From NCBI RefSeq assembly GCF_003003175.1, contig NZ_PVTY01000004.1, positions 173,860-237,859 of the forward strand: a stretch of 64,000 nucleotides of DNA, written 5' to 3'. Below are positions 16,414-25,291 of the stretch, one piece after another; the stretch's first letter is position 1, and the number at the start of each line of letters is the position of its first letter. Source of the stretch: Nesterenkonia sandarakina. GTDB lineage: Bacteria > Actinomycetota > Actinomycetes > Actinomycetales > Micrococcaceae. The notes under the pieces were generated by a model. It had not been told where the DNA came from. It ran no database searches and saw only the letters and a list, made by a program, of their open reading frames with translations. The position numbers and the translations under genes are program-made.

Positions 16414-17220
16414 TTGACTCAGCATCCAGGCCAGAACGATCCGACCGAAGGCGAAGATCCCACCACGGGTCGGGCCCCGGAGGAGACCGGTGGCGACACC
16501 GATTCGGCCGCCCACCAGCCGACCAAACCGCTGGGCAGCACGCCCAGTGACCCCCGCACAACCGGTCAGGCCCCTGAGCAGGGTCGTCCCGTCCAGCCCG
16601 GGCAGGGTCCAGGCCAGCCCGGCACGGGTCCAGCCCACCCCGGCCAGAGGCCCTACGGCCAGTCGGCCACTCCGCCCCAGCAGGGTCCCGGCGGCGGCTT
16701 CGGGACCTCGGGGTACGGCTATGGGCAGCAGCAGGGTTACCCTGCCCAGGGTCAGCCGGGCCAGGTTCAGCCTGGCCAGGCGCCGTCAGGGCCGGGTGGG
16801 CAGCAGTACGGCGGCCAGTACTCCGGGCAGTCATATCAGCAGCCGTATCCGCAGCAGTACGCGCAGAATCAGGGAACGCCGACGACGAACCGGTCGCCTG
16901 AGGGCAAGAACTTCTTCGCGGCGCTCTTCGACTTCTCATTCCAGAGCTTCGTGGCCGTGAAGTTCGCCAAGTTCATCTATGCGATCCTGATCGCTTTCCT
17001 GGTGCTTGGGTACCTGTTCATCGTCGTCGTGTCCTTCACCGACAGTGCCGCAGCCGGCGTGACAGCGCTGTTGCTGGGCTGGATCCCCGCCGCGATCTAT
17101 CTGATCCTGATCCGCATCTCGTTGGAGTTCATGATCGCGTTGGTCCGCACCTCGCAGAACACCGCAGGAACCCGCTCCGAGATCGAAGCGCTGCGATCTG
17201 AGCTGAAGAACCGCCGCTGA
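16414..17220 (+). CDS. DUF4282 membrane protein with Gln/Pro/Gly-rich N-terminus
   Basis: 268 residues from a TTG at 16414; AGGAGG at 16404-16409 fixes this start. Residues 1-160 are low-complexity and rich in Pro, Gln, Gly and Tyr, with repeated GQPG/GQGP/QPYPQQY motifs, presumably a flexible cytoplasmic tail. Residues 170-260 form the DUF4282 core: FFAALFDFSFQSFVAVKFAK followed by two hydrophobic helices (IYAILIAFLVLGYLFIVV and a segment through LLLGWIPAAIYLILI), then SLEFMIALVRTSQNT. The family is common in actinobacteria and its function is unknown. It is followed by a very strong terminator. Confidence 0.85.
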   Translation: MTQHPGQNDPTEGEDPTTGRAPEETGGDTDSAAHQPTKPLGSTPSDPRTTGQAPEQGRPVQPGQGPGQPGTGPAHPGQRPYGQSATPPQQGPGGGFGTSGYGYGQQQGYPAQGQPGQVQPGQAPSGPGGQQYGGQYSGQSYQQPYPQQYAQNQGTPTTNRSPEGKNFFAALFDFSFQSFVAVKFAKFIYAILIAFLVLGYLFIVVVSFTDSAAAGVTALLLGWIPAAIYLILIRISLEFMIALVRTSQNTAGTRSEIEALRSELKNRR

Positions 17221-17243
17221 TCCCTCCGGGCTTCACCGGAGAC

Positions 17244-17294
17244 GACGACGACGGCGCCCGATCCTCCCAGTGGGGATCGGGCGCCGTCGTCGTC
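17244..17294. terminator. strong bidirectional hairpin
   Basis: Perfect 21-bp arms at 17244-17264 and 17274-17294 with a 9-nt loop, between the convergent DUF4282 and xthA genes. Without a U-tract but very stable, it fits a bidirectional transcription stop. Confidence 0.75.
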
Positions 17295-17321
17295 TGCGGG
17301 TCTAGGAGTACCGGGAGAAGG

Positions 17322-18125
17322 TCAGTCCAGCTCCACGATCACCGGGGCGTGATCTGAGGCGCCCTTGCCCTTGCGCTCCTCGCGGTCGATGGAGGCGGAG
17401 CTGACGCGCTCGGTGAGTGCCGGGGAGCCCAGCACGAAGTCGATGCGCATGCCCTCCTTCTTCGGGAAGCGCAGCTTGGTGTAGTCCCAGTAGGTGTAGA
17501 CCCCGGGGCCGGGGGTGTGCGGCCGGACGACCTCGGTGTATCCGCTGTCCAGGAACCCCTGGAACGCCTCGCGCTCGGGCGCAGAGACATGGGTCAGGCC
17601 CTGCTCGCGGAAGAAGTCGATGTCCCAGACATCCTCGTCCTGCGGGGCGATGTTGAAGTCGCCCATCAGCGCGATCTGGGCCTGCGGGTCCTCGCTCAGC
17701 CAGGACTCGGCGTGCTCGTTGAGCTGACGCAGCCAGGCGAGCTTGTAGCTCATGTGCTCGTCCTCCAGGGAGCGCCCGTTGGGCACGTAGAGGCTCCAGA
17801 TGCGCACTCCGCCGCAGGTCGCGGCAATCGCACGGGCCTCCTGGATCGGATCCTTGCCGCCCTTGCCGAAGACCGGCTGGTCCTGGAAGGTCCGCTCGAC
17901 GTCCTTCATGCCGACGCGCGAGGCGATGGCCACGCCGTTCCATTGGCTGAGTCCGAAGTGGGCGACGTCGTAGCCGTTGGCCTCGAAGAGCTCCCAGGGG
18001 AAGTTCTCGTCCTTGCACTTGGTCTCCTGGATCGCCAGGACGTCCACGTCCGACCGATCCAGCCAGGCCTCGACCCGGTCGGCTCGGGCCCGCATCGAGT
18101 TCACATTCCATGTCGCAATCCGCAT
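17322..18125 (-). CDS. xthA: exodeoxyribonuclease III
   Basis: 267 residues, the usual family length. EEP-fold motifs are complete: ATWNVNS at the N-terminus (metal Asn), AIQETKCKDE (catalytic Glu), LYVPNG, GDFNIAP (Asp-x-Asn) and the C-terminal SDHAPV (Asp-His). The enzyme cleaves DNA 3' ends and abasic sites in base-excision repair in the cytoplasm. The start ATG is the first codon of the conserved MRIATWNVNS. The gene runs toward DUF4282 and is preceded by nadE in the same direction, 39 bp upstream, so the two may be co-transcribed. Confidence 0.93.
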   Translation of the reverse strand: MRIATWNVNSMRARADRVEAWLDRSDVDVLAIQETKCKDENFPWELFEANGYDVAHFGLSQWNGVAIASRVGMKDVERTFQDQPVFGKGGKDPIQEARAIAATCGGVRIWSLYVPNGRSLEDEHMSYKLAWLRQLNEHAESWLSEDPQAQIALMGDFNIAPQDEDVWDIDFFREQGLTHVSAPEREAFQGFLDSGYTEVVRPHTPGPGVYTYWDYTKLRFPKKEGMRIDFVLGSPALTERVSSASIDREERKGKGASDHAPVIVELD

Positions 18126-18164
18126 GGGGTCAAAACTACCAGCGGCGCCCGCGGGGGGCCGGGC

Positions 18165-18992
18165 TCAGCTGTGGCGCCACCAGTCATCCGCGATGGAGAC
18201 CGGGACCGTGCGCTTGTGCCGGGTGCGCAGGTAGTGCTTCTCGAGGATCTCGGCCTCGCTGTCCGGGATCTCCCGGCCCTCGAGGTAGTCGTCGATGTGG
18301 TCGTAGCTGATCCCGAGCTCGGTCTCATCGAGCTGGCCGGGCTTGTCATCGAGCAGGTCAGCGGTCGGGGCCTTGGACCAGATGGTCTCGGAGGCGCCGA
18401 GGTGGCGCAGCAGCTGCCGGACCTGGCGCTTGTTCAGCGTGAACAGCGGCAGGATGTCCGCTCCGCCGTCGCCGTATTTGGTGAAGAAGCCGGTGATGGA
18501 CTCGGCGCCATGATCGGTGCCGACCACCAGCGCGTTGTTCTCACCGCCGATGGCGTACTGGACGGTCATCCGCAGCCGGGCCTTCACGTTGCCGCGGTGG
18601 TAGTCCTGCATCGGACGGCCGAAGGCCTCGTCGAAGGCGATGTTCACTCCGGTGACTGCCTTCTCGATGTTGACGCTGTGGGTGTGATCCGGGGCGATGA
18701 AGTCCAGCGCGGCGGCGGCGTCGTCGGCGTCGTGCTGAACGCCGTGCGGCAGCCGCACCGCGTGGAACTGAGCCTCGTGGCCCTGCTCGCGCAGCTTCTC
18801 GACGGCGAGCTGGCACAGCCTGCCCGCCAGCGAGGAGTCCACGCCGCCGGAGATGCCCAGCACGAACCCCTTGGCCTTGGCGGTCTTGGCGTACTCGACC
18901 AGGAAGTCGACGCGGCGACCGACCTCCTCTGCGGGATCGATCTCGGGCTTGACGCCCATCTCTTCCACGATGTCTGTCTGTAGCTCACGCAT
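18165..18992 (-). CDS. nadE: ammonia-dependent NAD+ synthetase
   Basis: 275 residues, typical of the short NH3-dependent form without a glutaminase domain. The ATP-pyrophosphatase loop SGGVDSS is at about 49-55, and RLPHGVQHDADDA, the KARLRMTVQYA segment and GTDHGAESITGFFTKYGDGG are standard NadE signatures. It amidates deamido-NAD with ammonia and ATP, the last step of NAD synthesis. The gene precedes xthA on the same strand with a 39-bp gap. Confidence 0.94.
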   Translation of the reverse strand: MRELQTDIVEEMGVKPEIDPAEEVGRRVDFLVEYAKTAKAKGFVLGISGGVDSSLAGRLCQLAVEKLREQGHEAQFHAVRLPHGVQHDADDAAAALDFIAPDHTHSVNIEKAVTGVNIAFDEAFGRPMQDYHRGNVKARLRMTVQYAIGGENNALVVGTDHGAESITGFFTKYGDGGADILPLFTLNKRQVRQLLRHLGASETIWSKAPTADLLDDKPGQLDETELGISYDHIDDYLEGREIPDSEAEILEKHYLRTRHKRTVPVSIADDWWRHS

Positions 18993-19178
18993 GATCCGAG
19001 TCTACTCAGGAGCAGGTTTCGGCCAGATCACTGGAGCCTGTGTGTCAGCAGGGTCTGGGGGCGGGCGGCAGATCGGGCAGGTGCGGCAGATCCGACCGGT
19101 GCGTGAGGCATGGCTGCCGGGAGGGCGGCTGGGTACGCTGAGTCGACATCACCCTGCGGGCCGGAGGGGGAATCTGTC

Positions 19179-19970
19179 ATGGCGCCGGACTATGGCGCGC
19201 GGTATCGCCGCTGGGTGAAGGTCACCGAGGTGCCCCTGACCGTCGTCTCGCTGGCCTTTCTGGCGGTATATGCCTATCTGGTGCTGGCCAATACAAGGCC
19301 CTCCGAGATCTCCTGGCCGCCGATCTTCCTGATCGCCGTCTGGGTGATATTCGCCCTGCATTACGCGATCAGCCTGGCGCTGGTCCGGCATCGGCGGCGC
19401 TGGTTCGTGACCCACCTGCACGAGCTCGCGATGGCGGCGCTGCCCTTCCTTCGACCGCTGCAGCTGCTCCGCCTGGTCAAGGTGGTGGCCGTGCTGCAGC
19501 GGACTATGGGCTCGGCCCTGCGGGGCCAGGTGTCGGTCTATGTCGCCAGCGTCTCGGCGATGCTGGTGCTGGTCTCCGCGCTCGGTGTCCTTGACGCGGA
19601 GCAGAACGCCGAGGGCGCGAATATCACCAGATTCGGGGACGCGATCTGGTGGGCCTTCGTGACCGTCAGCTCGGTGGGCTATGGCGACTACTATCCCGTG
19701 ACCCCACTGGGCCGGCTCATCGCGATCGGGCTCATGTTGGCGGGCATCGCGCTGATCGGTTCCGTGACCGCGACGATCGCCTCCTGGCTCGTCGAGCGGA
19801 TCGTCGAGGCGCAGGAGCAGGCCGCAAGGGGTTCCGATGGAGCGCGCAGCGGGAATGCGCCGGTGCGGGACCCGGACTCGGCGTCGGACGCGGGTTCCGT
19901 GACGGACTCGGGCCCGGCGGTGGACTCGGGTCCGGACCGCGGGGCCGCCGGGCCGCAGTCGGGGCCATAG
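19179..19970 (+). CDS. potassium channel family protein (two-pore-helix type)
   Basis: 263 residues from the ATG at 19179 (GGAGGGG about 8 nt upstream). The selectivity filter is complete in TVSSVGYGDYYPVT, preceded by the pore helix FGDAIWWAF. Upstream are about four hydrophobic helices, with a basic helix (LRPLQLLRLVKVVAVL) that looks like a short voltage-sensor-type S4. After the last helix the C-terminus has EEQ-rich and Ser/Asp/Gly low-complexity sequence and no RCK domain. It should conduct K+ across the membrane. It lies 13 bp upstream of pyrE, so the two may share a transcript without functional connection. Confidence 0.85.
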   Translation: MAPDYGARYRRWVKVTEVPLTVVSLAFLAVYAYLVLANTRPSEISWPPIFLIAVWVIFALHYAISLALVRHRRRWFVTHLHELAMAALPFLRPLQLLRLVKVVAVLQRTMGSALRGQVSVYVASVSAMLVLVSALGVLDAEQNAEGANITRFGDAIWWAFVTVSSVGYGDYYPVTPLGRLIAIGLMLAGIALIGSVTATIASWLVERIVEAQEQAARGSDGARSGNAPVRDPDSASDAGSVTDSGPAVDSGPDRGAAGPQSGP

Positions 19971-19983
19971 TTAGGATGGTCCC

Positions 19984-20589
19984 ATGACTGAGACCGCCGC
20001 CGGATCCCCGCAGCACGCCCCGCAGACCCACGACCCTGCCGCCGATCGCCAGCGCCTGAAGGAGCTCATCGGCGAGCTCGCGGTGGTGCGGGGGAAGGTG
20101 ACGCTGTCCTCCGGGAAGGAGGCCGACTACTACATCGATCTGCGCCGGATCACCCTGCAGCACGAGGCTGCACCGCTGGTCGGGCGAGTCATCCGGACGC
20201 TGCTCGCGGACGCCGGCATCGACTACGTCGCCGCCGGTGGTCTCACCATGGGTGCGGATCCGGTGGGCACAGCGGTGATGCATGCCGCCGCGCAGGACGG
20301 CACGGCGACGGATGCGTTCGTGGTGCGCAAGGCGCAGAAGTCCCACGGCATGGGCCGCCAGGTCGAGGGCCCCAGCGTAGAGGGCCAGAAGGTCGTCGTC
20401 CTGGAGGACACCTCCACCACCGGCGGCTCCGCGCTGACCGCGGTGGAGGCCGTGCAGGCCGCCGGCGGAATCGTGCAGGCGGTCGCGGTGATCGTCGATC
20501 GAGACACCGGCGCCAAGGAGCACATCGAAGCCACCGCCGGGGTGCCCTACCTGTTCGCATATTCCAAGAACGACCTCGGTCTGGACTGA
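19984..20589 (+). CDS. pyrE: orotate phosphoribosyltransferase
   Basis: 201 residues. The PRPP-binding motif is VVVLEDTSTTGGSALTA at about 139-155, and the N-terminal substrate region LSSGKEADYYIDLRRITL is characteristic of PyrE. GGLTMGADP and VVRKAQKSHGMG (with the catalytic Lys of the flexible loop) are also present. It makes OMP from orotate and PRPP in pyrimidine synthesis. The first 20 residues are a poorly conserved extension. Confidence 0.93.
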   Translation: MTETAAGSPQHAPQTHDPAADRQRLKELIGELAVVRGKVTLSSGKEADYYIDLRRITLQHEAAPLVGRVIRTLLADAGIDYVAAGGLTMGADPVGTAVMHAAAQDGTATDAFVVRKAQKSHGMGRQVEGPSVEGQKVVVLEDTSTTGGSALTAVEAVQAAGGIVQAVAVIVDRDTGAKEHIEATAGVPYLFAYSKNDLGLD

Positions 20590-20617
20590 TCCAGCGCCGA
20601 CCCCGCTCGGGGTTCCA

Positions 20618-20666
20618 TTGACGTTCATCGATATAGGGGTCTAGGCTCGAGATATCGAAGAACGTC
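20618..20666 (+). promoter_or_regulatory. promoter with ArsR-like inverted-repeat operator
   Basis: Arms 20620-20634 and 20652-20666 match in 14 of 15 positions with a 17-nt spacer; the left arm contains GACGTTCATCGATAT. A -35-like TTGACG (20618-20623) and a -10-like TAGGCT (20642-20647) overlap the arms. Dyads of this ATCGATAT type are typical targets of ArsR/SmtB repressors in actinobacteria. No ArsR gene is present here. Confidence 0.6.
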
Positions 20667-20721
20667 GATGCTTGTCCGTCTGCTGTCGCACGACGGCCAG
20701 GCACCTCGAGATGGAGTCACC

Positions 20722-22257
20722 ATGAAAGCCTCACCTGCCAGCATCGCTGAGCTGCCCGTCGTCGTCATCGGAGCCGGTCCCTCCGGACTGGCCGCCGCGG
20801 CGCACCTGCTCGAGCAGGGACTGGAGCCGCTGGTGCTCGAGGCCGAGTCCCAGGTCGGCGCCTCCATCCGCGAGTGGGGCCACATCAAGCTCTTCTCCCC
20901 CTGGCGCTACAACGTCGATGCCGCCGCCGCGCGGCTGCTGGACCCCACCGGCTGGGAGTCCCCACGGGCCACCGCGCTGCCCACCGGCGCCGAGCTCGTG
21001 CACGACTACCTCGAGCCGCTGGCGAACACTCCCGAGCTGGCAGGCCGGATCCGCACCGATCACCGGGTGCTCGCGATCAGCCGGGGGGAGCGCGACAAGA
21101 CCCATGTCCAGGCCCGCACCGGTGAGCCCTTCGTGCTGCGCGTGGCCCACGCCGGCGAGGTGCTGCAGCTGCACGCCCGCGCGGTCATCGACGCCTCCGG
21201 CACCTGGGGCACCCCGAACCCGCTCGGAGCCGCGGGTCTCCCCGCCCTGGGGGAGGAGCGTCCCGAGGTGGCCCGGCGGCTGCTGGGCTCGCTGCCCGAT
21301 GTGCTCGGCGTCGACGCCGACCGGCTGAGCGGGCGCCACATCCTGGTCGTGGGTGCCGGGCACAGCGCGGTCAACACCTTGCTGAACCTGGCCGCGCTGA
21401 GGCGGAGGGACCACGCCACCACGATCAGCTGGGCCATCCGCGGCGAGTCTGCCGAACGGGTCTACGGCGGCGGGGACGCAGACCAGCTGCCCGCCCGCGG
21501 CGCACTGGGACAGCGGCTGCGCCGACTCGTGGAGGAAGGTGAGATCACGCTGCACACCGGGGCCGAGGTCCACGCGCTGGCCGTGGTGGAGCCGAGTGCG
21601 GCGTCCCAGCCGGGTGATTCCCATTCCCACGCCCCCCAGTCCGACGACGACGCGGTCACCGCCGCTCTGGAAGTCTCCTTCGCCGATGGTCGCCGCACCC
21701 GGGCCGATTACCTCGCCGCAGCCACCGGGTTCCGCCCGCAGCTTCAGATGCTGCGCGAACTGCGGATCGAGCTGGATCCTGCGGTGGAGTCCCCGCGCCG
21801 GCTGGCCACGCTGATCGATCCCGAGTTCCACTCCTGCGGAACGGTGCAGGCGCACGGGGCTGACGTGCTGGCTCACCCGGAAGAAGGCTTCTTCCTTGCC
21901 GGGATGAAGTCCTACGGGCGAGCGCCGACGTTTCTGCTCGCCACCGGCTACGAGCAGGTGCGATCCATCGCGGCACACCTGGCCGGGGCCGATGCGGCGG
22001 CACGCAGTCTGAATCTGCCGGAGACCGGGGTCTGCTCGGGGGTCAGCGCCCCGGATCCCGACGCCGGGGTTGAGGCTGGGTCTGGGGCTCACGCGGCTGG
22101 GGTGGACGCGCCGGGAGCTGACGGTGCGCAGTCCTGTGGTGCCCCCGCGTCGGACGCGGCGCAGTCCTGTTCCAGCTTCTCGCCCGAACCCGTCGGAGCA
22201 GGCGCCGCGGCGCGCATCGGGGCCTCCACCGGCGTGCTGCACGGTCGCGCCGGCTGA
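20722..22257 (+). CDS. FAD/NAD(P)-dependent flavoprotein monooxygenase, possibly ArsO-like
   Basis: 511 residues from the ATG at 20722 (GGAG 5 nt upstream); the frame opens at 20668. The FAD-binding motif VVVIGAGPSGLAAAAHL is near the N-terminus and the NADP-binding motif ILVVGAGHSAVNTLLNLA near 205. ATGF in the C-terminal third is the conserved FMO/TrxR-like ATGxRP segment. The pattern fits group B flavin monooxygenases and ArsO-type proteins seen in actinobacterial arsenic loci. The last 80 residues (after ARSLNLPETG) are Ala/Gly/Ser/Asp-rich and probably disordered. The ArsR-like operator upstream and the MFS gene 20 bp downstream suggest a metal(loid)-inducible detoxification pair; the substrate is not established. 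Confidence 0.75.
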   Translation: MKASPASIAELPVVVIGAGPSGLAAAAHLLEQGLEPLVLEAESQVGASIREWGHIKLFSPWRYNVDAAAARLLDPTGWESPRATALPTGAELVHDYLEPLANTPELAGRIRTDHRVLAISRGERDKTHVQARTGEPFVLRVAHAGEVLQLHARAVIDASGTWGTPNPLGAAGLPALGEERPEVARRLLGSLPDVLGVDADRLSGRHILVVGAGHSAVNTLLNLAALRRRDHATTISWAIRGESAERVYGGGDADQLPARGALGQRLRRLVEEGEITLHTGAEVHALAVVEPSAASQPGDSHSHAPQSDDDAVTAALEVSFADGRRTRADYLAAATGFRPQLQMLRELRIELDPAVESPRRLATLIDPEFHSCGTVQAHGADVLAHPEEGFFLAGMKSYGRAPTFLLATGYEQVRSIAAHLAGADAAARSLNLPETGVCSGVSAPDPDAGVEAGSGAHAAGVDAPGADGAQSCGAPASDAAQSCSSFSPEPVGAGAAARIGASTGVLHGRAG

Positions 22258-22276
22258 GGTCCGCGACACTGGGCGG

Positions 22277-23554
22277 GTGCACCCCTCCAAGCGGGCGGTC
22301 CTCCTCGGGCTGTGCCTGACCCAGATCACCTCCTGGGGTGTGCTCTTCTATGCATTTCCGGTGCTGCAGCCTCGCATCGCCGCCGACACCGGATGGTCCG
22401 CCACCGCGTTGACGGCTGCCTTCTCCGCCGCGCTGGTGATCTCCGGTCTGCTCGGGATCCCCTTGGGCCGTGTGCTGGACCGGCGCGGACCGCGGCTGAT
22501 CATGACGGCGGGCGCAGCGCTCGCGGTTCCGGGGCTGCTGGCAGTCGCCGCCGCGCCGTCGTACTGGGTGTTCCTGCTGGGCTGGCTGCTCATCGGCGTC
22601 GCGATGTCCGGGACGCTGTATCCACCTGCATTCGCGGCGCTGACCAGGTGGTACGGCGCCCGACGGATCTTCGCGCTGACCATGGTCACGCTCGCAGGGG
22701 GCCTGGCGAGCACAGTCTTCGCTCCGGTCACCGAAGCGCTGGCGACCCAGCTGAACTGGCGCGAGACCTATGTGGTGCTGGCGGTGGCGCTCGGGGTCGT
22801 GGTGGTGCCGGTGCATGCGGTGGTGCTGAGTCGCCCCTGGCCCGCGGACATCGGGCAGGGACCGGCTGGCGATGTGGCAGGGGGCGCGGCTGAGCCTGCC
22901 GCTGAGCTCGCGGCGCACCCCGGTGCTCGACCTTCACTCAGCCCGCGACCCCCTGGCTACGCCGCAGCGATCATGCGCAGCCGCGCCTACCTCCTGCTGG
23001 TGGTCGGGATGGCGCTGGGCGCAGTGGCGATGTACGCCGGGCTGATCAACCTGGTGCCGATGCTCGTGGAGCGAGGGGTCTCTCCGATGGTGGCCGCCTG
23101 GGTGCTCGGACTCGGCGGGGTCGGGCAGGTCATCGGTCGCTTCTTCTACGCGCGGCTCGATCGGGGCACCACCGTGCGGCAGCGCAGCGTGGTCATCTAC
23201 GCGCTGCTGGCGATCACCACCGCGGCGCTGGCCTGGAACATCACCGCGGCGGTGCTGCTGGTCGCGATCTCCATGGCGGCCGGCGTCGCGCGCGGGATCG
23301 TCACGCTGCTCCAGGCCACCGCAGTCACCGACCGATGGGGCACCCGCGAGTACGGTCGGCTCTCCGGGGTGCTCAACGGGCCGTTGATGCTGGCGGTGGC
23401 GGTCTCCCCGTTCCTCGGGGCGATCCTCGCCGATCAGCTGGGCAGCTACGAGGCGATGTTCGGCGTCCTGGCCGGGCTCGCGGCGCTCGGACTGATCGCG
23501 ATCGCCGCCAGCATCCCCTCGCATCATCGAGTGGGCGATATGAGGGAGAAATAG
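22277..23554 (+). CDS. MFS transporter
   Basis: 425 residues from the GTG at 22277, which begins 20 nt after the monooxygenase stop; there is only a weak SD. About 12 hydrophobic helices, with the MFS motif A-like GRVLDRRGPR between helices 2 and 3. A central loop rich in Ala/Pro separates two six-helix halves. The opening SKRAVLLGLCLTQITSWGVL is typical of MFS members found next to flavin monooxygenases in arsenic or xenobiotic loci. It probably exports the monooxygenase product or substrate. The 3' end is part of a 22-bp inverted repeat. Confidence 0.8.
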   Translation: MHPSKRAVLLGLCLTQITSWGVLFYAFPVLQPRIAADTGWSATALTAAFSAALVISGLLGIPLGRVLDRRGPRLIMTAGAALAVPGLLAVAAAPSYWVFLLGWLLIGVAMSGTLYPPAFAALTRWYGARRIFALTMVTLAGGLASTVFAPVTEALATQLNWRETYVVLAVALGVVVVPVHAVVLSRPWPADIGQGPAGDVAGGAAEPAAELAAHPGARPSLSPRPPGYAAAIMRSRAYLLLVVGMALGAVAMYAGLINLVPMLVERGVSPMVAAWVLGLGGVGQVIGRFFYARLDRGTTVRQRSVVIYALLAITTAALAWNITAAVLLVAISMAAGVARGIVTLLQATAVTDRWGTREYGRLSGVLNGPLMLAVAVSPFLGAILADQLGSYEAMFGVLAGLAALGLIAIAASIPSHHRVGDMREK

Positions 23555-23596
23555 GGCCGGAACCACTCGAAAAGTCCCTCAAATCGCCCACTCGAT
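23526..23596. repeat. 22-bp inverted repeat overlapping the MFS gene end
   Basis: Arms 23526-23547 and 23575-23596 match at 21 of 22 positions around a 27-nt loop that contains the MFS stop codon. The left arm encodes the last residues of the transporter, the right arm is intergenic. It may act as a terminator or be a dispersed palindromic element. Confidence 0.7.
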
Positions 23597-23654
23597 GCAG
23601 GTGTGTGGATAACCAGAGGTACGTCCGGGCGCTTTGGGCACACTGCCCCCCCCC

Positions 23655-24582
23655 ATGCACGCACTGCCGAAGGAGCTCACCGCACGTGCCTTCACCGCCG
23701 CCGAGGCTCTGCGATGGGGCGTGCCCAGGGAACGCCTCCGACGCAGAGACGTCGTCGCGCTGGGTTCCGGGGTCTATGCGGTCCAGGCGCTCGCAGATCG
23801 ACACTCCCCATGCGCGACGCTCCGACTGAAAGCGGATGCACTCCTGAGGGAGCGCCCAGACGCATGGGCCTCCCACTCCACCGCCGCCCAGGTCCACGGC
23901 CTCTGGCTTCCTGGCCGTCTCCTGAGGGACCACCGTCTTCACCTTTCCCATGCGCTGGAACCAGACTCGTACACGCGCAGGCAGGGGGTGTGCGGGCATC
24001 GCGTCGCGCTTCGCCCGCAGGATGTGACCACGCGGGAGGGGCTCCGGCTCAGCACCCCCGCGCGAACCTGGCTTGACCTCGCCAGTCTCTGCAGCGTGCG
24101 CGAGCTGATCATCATGGGGGACCAGTTGGTGCGGCATCCGTATCCTCGGTTCGAGGGCCGGACGGCGCCGCATGCCACCCTCGGGGAGCTCAGAGTGCTC
24201 CTGGACGAGTCCCGCGGCGTCCCGGGACGACGACGCTGCCTCACCGCCCTGGAGTGGATCCGAGTGGGCGCGGATTCTGTTCAGGAGACCCTGCTCCGGC
24301 TTGCTCTGATCCGGGCAGGATTGCCGGAGCCCGAGCTTCAGGTTCCCGCGAAGCCGCAGTCGCTGGTCGCCGCACGCTGACCTGGCGTACCAGGCGTGGA
24401 AGATCGCGATCCAATACGAGGGGGATACCCACTTCACCCCGGAGCAGCAGCGAGCGGATCAGCGACGGGACAACATCTTCATTGCGGAAGGCTGGCGCGT
24501 GCTGCGCTTCAACGCAGAGGACGCCCGTGAGGGATTCCAGCGGGCGGTGGCCCAGGTCCGCGCGGCGCTCGCGCTCAGGTGA
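23655..24582 (+). pseudogene. frameshifted DUF559/AbiEi-like endonuclease-fold protein
   Basis: The N-terminal frame (ATG 23655, directly after a run of nine C, no SD) encodes about 240 residues: a wHTH-like start (ELTARAFTAAEALRWGVPRERLRRRD), then HSTAAQVHGLWLP and STPARTWLDLASLC, typical of type IV antitoxin/DUF559 proteins. It stops at 24380. In the next frame the family's C-terminus continues at once: ADLAYQAWKIAIQYEGD, then NIFIAEGWRVLRFNAED, ending at 24580-24582. That tail is the restriction-endonuclease-like DUF559 core with the usual Asp/Glu and Q-Y-E-G-D. An extra base near 24372 (VAH-ADLAY expected) explains the break. It could be a decayed gene or a sequencing error. Confidence 0.75.
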
Positions 24583-24601
24583 CCGCGCTGCCTCCAGACC
24601 C

Positions 24602-25291
24602 TTAGGCCAGTCCGGCTTCTCGCGCCAGGATCGCCGCCTGCATGCGCGAGCTCAGCTGCTGCTTCGCCAAGATGCTCGAGACGTGGGTCTTCACGGTGGC
24701 GAGGCTGACGTAGAGCTCCTGCGCGATCGCGGCGTTGGACAGTCCGCGACCCAGCGCAGCCAGGACGTCGAGTTCACGCGGGGTGAGCTGCTCCGAGAGC
24801 TCTCCAGAACTCCCGCCGGGGGAGGCGGGCCCGGCTTCCACCTCCGAAGGCTCGCCAGAACCCCCGTCCGCGAATTCGCGCAGCAGCTTCCGGGTCACCT
24901 CGGGGGCGAGGACCCCGTCGCCGGCCGCCACACGCCGGATCGCGTCGATCAGCTGGGCAGGCTCGACCGACTTCAGCAGGAACCCCGCGGCTCCGGCTCG
25001 GAGCGCGCCGAACACCACCTCGTCGAGGTCGAAGGTGGTCAGCATCAGCACCTGCGTCCCCGATGCCGCCACGATCTTCCGCGTGGCGGCGATCCCGTCG
25101 GTGCCCGGCATTCGCGCATCCATGAGCACCACGTCGGGGCGCAGCGCCGCGACCTGCCCCACCGCGGCGGCCCCGTCGGAGGCCTCTCCGATCACCTTGA
25201 TCCCTTCGGCGGTCTCCAGCAGCAGCCGCAGTCCCGCGCGGATGCTGGAGTGGTCATCGGCGAGCACCACCGTGACGATGTCCTGGGTCAT
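24602..25291 (-). CDS. NarL/LuxR-family response regulator
   Basis: 229 residues from the ATG at 25291, which overlaps the kinase stop by 4 nt. Receiver domain 1-120: ADDHSS acidic pair, phospho-acceptor Asp in DVVLMDARMPGTDG, the Thr of MLTTFD and the Lys in FLLKSVEP. C-terminal GerE HTH: LTPRELDVLAALGRGLSNAAIAQELYVSLATVKTHVSSIL. Between them lies a Gly/Glu/Pro-rich linker of about 45 residues. It pairs with the kinase encoded immediately upstream. Targets are unknown; the divergent GAP-type membrane gene is one possibility. Confidence 0.92.
   Translation of the reverse strand: MTQDIVTVVLADDHSSIRAGLRLLLETAEGIKVIGEASDGAAAVGQVAALRPDVVLMDARMPGTDGIAATRKIVAASGTQVLMLTTFDLDEVVFGALRAGAAGFLLKSVEPAQLIDAIRRVAAGDGVLAPEVTRKLLREFADGGSGEPSEVEAGPASPGGSSGELSEQLTPRELDVLAALGRGLSNAAIAQELYVSLATVKTHVSSILAKQQLSSRMQAAILAREAGLA

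Noticed and set aside
17517..18983. 488-codon plus-strand frame covering xthA and nadE
   Set aside because: Both minus-strand genes are unambiguous and in their usual lengths.
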